A DNA stretch of 25,099 nucleotides from CAYNYM01 sp049366815 (GTDB taxonomy: Bacteria; Desulfobacterota; DSM-4660; Desulfatiglandales; HGW-15), in the NCBI GenBank assembly GCA_049366815.1, contig JBMNCO010000076.1:1-25099 (forward strand), written 5' to 3'. Positions 23,196 to 25,099 of this stretch are shown here, in pieces. A model generated the notes under the pieces. The model had not been told where the DNA came from and did not search any database. It saw only the letters and a program-made list of their open reading frames with translations. Position 1 is the stretch's first letter. Each line of letters begins with the position of its first letter. The position numbers and the translations under genes are program-made.

Positions 23196-23684
23196 ATGGG
23201 AAGTGATCTTTTGTTCGAAAAGCGGATCCTCATTGTGGATGATGAACCCGACGTCCTCGATACACTGGAGGATCTGCTGGAAATGTCCGTCATCGAAAGG
23301 GCCGAGAGCTTTGATGAGGCACGACATCTTTTGGAGTCAAGGCCCTTTGATATTGCGATCCTGGATATCATGGGCGTTGACGGTTTCAAACTCCTGGAAA
23401 TCGCCACAAAGGAAAAGGTGCTCCCTGTCATGTTGACGGGTCATGCATTAACGCCCCAAAACATCGTGAAATCCTATCAGGAAGGCGCGGCGTCCTACAT
23501 ACCCAAGGATGAAATAAGTAAGATTGCCGCTTTCCTCAGTGACATAGTGGAAGCCAAGGCCAAAGGGAAGCACTTCTGGTGGCGATGGTTTGATCGACTG
23601 GGGACGTACCTGGAAAACAAGTTCGGGCCTGACTGGCAGGAAAAGGACAAAGAATTCTGGGAAAGATTCGGTCACTGGGAATAA
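23196..23684 (+). CDS. Single-domain response regulator with aromatic-rich C-terminal tail
   Basis: A 162-residue protein whose first ~120 residues are a complete receiver domain: acidic pair D15/D16, phospho-acceptor D57 in AILDIMG, T81 in MLTGHA and K104 in YIPKDE. There is no helix-turn-helix or enzymatic output domain. Instead residues 126-162 form a short tail with many Trp/Phe and charges (FWWRWFDRLGTYLE, then FGPDWQEKDKEFWERFGHWE), probably an amphipathic helix pair for protein or membrane contact. No sensor kinase is in the window. It sits 48 bp after the permease gene and 154 bp before the amidohydrolase gene, so a link to the transporter or pathway is suggested only by position. I do not recognise the tail. 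Confidence 0.88.
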   Translation: MGSDLLFEKRILIVDDEPDVLDTLEDLLEMSVIERAESFDEARHLLESRPFDIAILDIMGVDGFKLLEIATKEKVLPVMLTGHALTPQNIVKSYQEGAASYIPKDEISKIAAFLSDIVEAKAKGKHFWWRWFDRLGTYLENKFGPDWQEKDKEFWERFGHWE

Positions 23685-23838
23685 GAGATCTCCGGCATCG
23701 GGGGTTCTCCGGTGAGACATTGCGGAACGAGACATACGCCGGAACACACGTCATGATGGTGACCACCTTGGCTTCCCCGGCCTTGAGGTCGCCCACTGCA
23801 TCAGGATTGATTGACTCATATCCAAACAGGAGGAACAG

Positions 23839-24846
23839 ATGAAAATAGACATTTTTAACCACATTTTCCCGAAGGGCTATTTTGCAAAAATGATAGAAGC
23901 CAATCCCAATTTCAAGGACATTGGAAAGCGTGTAAGAAACGTACCCGTGCTCGTGGATTTGGATAAACGCTTTAAAGTCATGGATCTATTCGATGACTAT
24001 GCGCAGGTGATCTGTCTGGCAGCCCCTCCCATTGAAAAACTGGCCGGCCCCGACGCCGCACCGGACCTGGCAAAGGCCGCAAACGACGGAATGGCCGAAT
24101 ACGTGGAGAAATATCCGGACCGGTTTCCTGGCTTTATCGCCTCAATGCCCATGAACAATCCCGACGCTGCCGTGGAAGAGATTGAAAGGGCCGTCAAAGA
24201 CCTGAAGGCAGTGGGAATCCAGTTCTTCTCCAATGTGAACGGGGCCCCTCTGGATTTACCGGAGTTGAAACCCCTTTTTGCCAAGATGGCGGAATATGAT
24301 CTTCCCATCTGGATCCATCCCGCCAGGGGAGCCGACTTCCCGGACTACCTCACCGAGGACAAATCCAAATACGAGATCTGGTGGACCTTCGGCTGGCCCT
24401 ATGAAACAAGCGTCGCGATGGCGCGACTGGTCTTCGGTTACTACTTTGATGAATTCCCGAACCTCAAGATTATCACGCACCACATGGGTGGGATGGTGCC
24501 CTTTTTTGAGGGGCGGGTTGGACCGGGATGGGACCAGCTCGGCGCTCGGACCTCTGACGAGGATTACACGGGGATTCTGAAAAAACTCAAAAAACCCCAT
24601 CTAGAGTACTTCAAATCCTTCTATGCCGACACCGCGGTATTCGGTTCTGTTTCAGCGACCCTCTGCGGACTTGATTTCTTTGGTGTGGACAATGTCCTCT
24701 TTGCGTCGGACTGTCCTTTTGACCCTGAAAAGGGTCCGGGATACATCCGTGAAACCATAAAGATCATCGACAACCTGGATATCTCGAAGGAGGACCGCCG
24801 GAAGATCTATGAGGGAAATGCAAGGAGGTTGTTGAAATTGACTTAG
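23839..24846 (+). CDS. Amidohydrolase-2 / ACMSD-like metal-dependent hydrolase or decarboxylase
   Basis: A TIM-barrel protein (335 aa) of the amidohydrolase-related family that includes ACMSD, gamma-resorcylate decarboxylase and 5-carboxyvanillate decarboxylase. Metal-site elements visible are H160 in IWIHPARG, H214/H215 in ITHHMGG and D291 in FASDCPFDP. The N-terminal motif, HxH in ACMSD and ExH in gamma-resorcylate decarboxylase, reads D-I-F-N-H here, so F6 replaces the first ligand and only H8 remains. Non-oxidative decarboxylation or a hydratase/hydrolase reaction on a pathway intermediate is inferred; hydrolysis of an amide is not implied. AGGAGGAAC precedes the ATG. The stop codon TAG overlaps the first two bases of the repeat at 24845. 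Confidence 0.87.
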   Translation: MKIDIFNHIFPKGYFAKMIEANPNFKDIGKRVRNVPVLVDLDKRFKVMDLFDDYAQVICLAAPPIEKLAGPDAAPDLAKAANDGMAEYVEKYPDRFPGFIASMPMNNPDAAVEEIERAVKDLKAVGIQFFSNVNGAPLDLPELKPLFAKMAEYDLPIWIHPARGADFPDYLTEDKSKYEIWWTFGWPYETSVAMARLVFGYYFDEFPNLKIITHHMGGMVPFFEGRVGPGWDQLGARTSDEDYTGILKKLKKPHLEYFKSFYADTAVFGSVSATLCGLDFFGVDNVLFASDCPFDPEKGPGYIRETIKIIDNLDISKEDRRKIYEGNARRLLKLT

Positions 24847-25004
24847 TGCTCATCCGGAAATGAGAACTCCCGGATTCGCGCTGACCGCCCTCAGCTATCA
24901 GCTATCAGAAAAAGCTACGCAAAAACAAGGCATTAGGCTGAGTGCTGAATGCCGATAGCAGACCGCTCCATCCAGAAATCATCTATTTCTGGATGGAAAC
25001 GACT
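24845..25004 (+). repeat. Dispersed 160-bp repeat, copy B (inverted relative to copy A)
   Basis: It matches the element at 5529-5685 in inverse orientation along its whole length, best in the core at 24902-24978. The left end is AGTGCTCATCCGGAAAT. The right part holds a perfect 13-bp stem, TCCATCCAGAAAT (24967-24979) against ATTTCTGGATGGA (24985-24997), with a 5-nt loop. A smaller ATCCGG/CCGGAT stem is at 24852-24875. A direct GCTATCA repeat lies inside. It begins within the amidohydrolase stop codon and ends just short of the stop of a probable convergent gene, so it fills the whole intergenic space and may act as a two-way transcription end. Confidence 0.8.
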
Positions 25005-25007
25005 TAA

Positions 25008-25099
25008 CTAACGAGGCCCGGTGAAACAGGAATTGCGGGGGTGCAGGATCTCTTTTTTATGCAGATCCTCCACAAACATGTACCGAGTATCTTTGCTCA
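25008..25099 (-). CDS. C-terminal end of a possible convergent gene, partial
   Basis: On the minus strand a frame is open from the right edge to a TAG at 25010-25008. It encodes 29 residues ending LHPRNSCFTGPR. The composition is balanced and charged, unlike the Cys/Arg/Ser-rich readings of the plus-strand frame, which is why I favour the minus strand. It is too short to identify a family. If real, its stop is 3 bases from the end of repeat copy B. Confidence 0.35.
   Translation of the reverse strand, partial: SKDTRYMFVEDLHKKEILHPRNSCFTGPR

Noticed and set aside
23757..23846. Short plus-strand frame (about 29 codons) ending inside the amidohydrolase start, as a possible coupled leader peptide
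   Set aside because: No ribosome site and no recognisable composition; the amidohydrolase has its own strong AGGAGG.
23536..23862. 108-codon minus-strand frame across the response regulator 3' end and the amidohydrolase start
   Set aside because: It lies antisense to two well-supported genes and shows no family signature; treated as a shadow.
1..25099. CRISPR array, tRNA or rRNA genes, or intact insertion sequence
   Set aside because: Reading both strands showed no regularly spaced direct repeats, cloverleaf-type sequence or transposase-like protein.

Overview
The window looks like chromosomal DNA of an anaerobic Desulfobacterota-type (deltaproteobacterial) organism. This is inferred from a moderately GC-rich composition, the order of the housekeeping genes, and an accessory block that combines a UbiD-type decarboxylase, FadR-type regulators and a TAXI-TRAP transporter, a mix common in sulfate-reducing and syntrophic aromatic degraders. 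No rRNA, tRNA, CRISPR array, prophage or intact insertion sequence was seen.

Left part (1-5513). A truncated rlpA runs off the left edge and converges on an ihfA-like gene. Next, on the minus strand, is a translationally coupled run psd-pssA-rsmD-coaD (4-bp overlaps). It starts from a consensus -35/-10 promoter that lies almost on top of the first psd ATG, and makes phosphatidylethanolamine, an rRNA methyl mark and CoA. tsaB (tRNA t6A) and rseP (site-2 protease) follow upstream, also on the minus strand.

Middle (5514-12674). A long minus-strand run rpsB-tsf-pyrH-frr-uppS-cdsA-uxs-dxr(-rseP-tsaB) joins translation, UMP synthesis and lipid/isoprenoid precursors. It is the widespread rpsB-to-rseP gene order with a UDP-glucuronate decarboxylase gene inserted between cdsA and dxr. 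A 404-bp gap before rseP holds an extended -10 promoter and one copy of a 157-bp repeat.

Divergent block (12675-16083). From a shared intergenic region the plus strand carries a dGTPase-like HD hydrolase, recO and a metallophosphoesterase of unknown substrate, in an apparent operon ending near a strong hairpin.

Accessory catabolic block (16288-24846, all plus strand): FadR-type regulator 1, UbiD-family decarboxylase, FadR-type regulator 2, TAXI-TRAP binding protein, fused TRAP permease, a single-domain response regulator with an aromatic-rich tail, and an amidohydrolase-2/ACMSD-like protein. The two regulators are recent paralogues of identical length (245 aa). Their promoters have matching geometry and each carries a TGTCnGACA dyad. 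The inferred role is uptake and non-oxidative decarboxylation of an aromatic or related carboxylate; the substrate is unknown.

The right end holds a second, inverted copy of the repeat (24845-25004). It fills the space between the amidohydrolase stop codon and the probable end of a convergent gene that runs off the edge.
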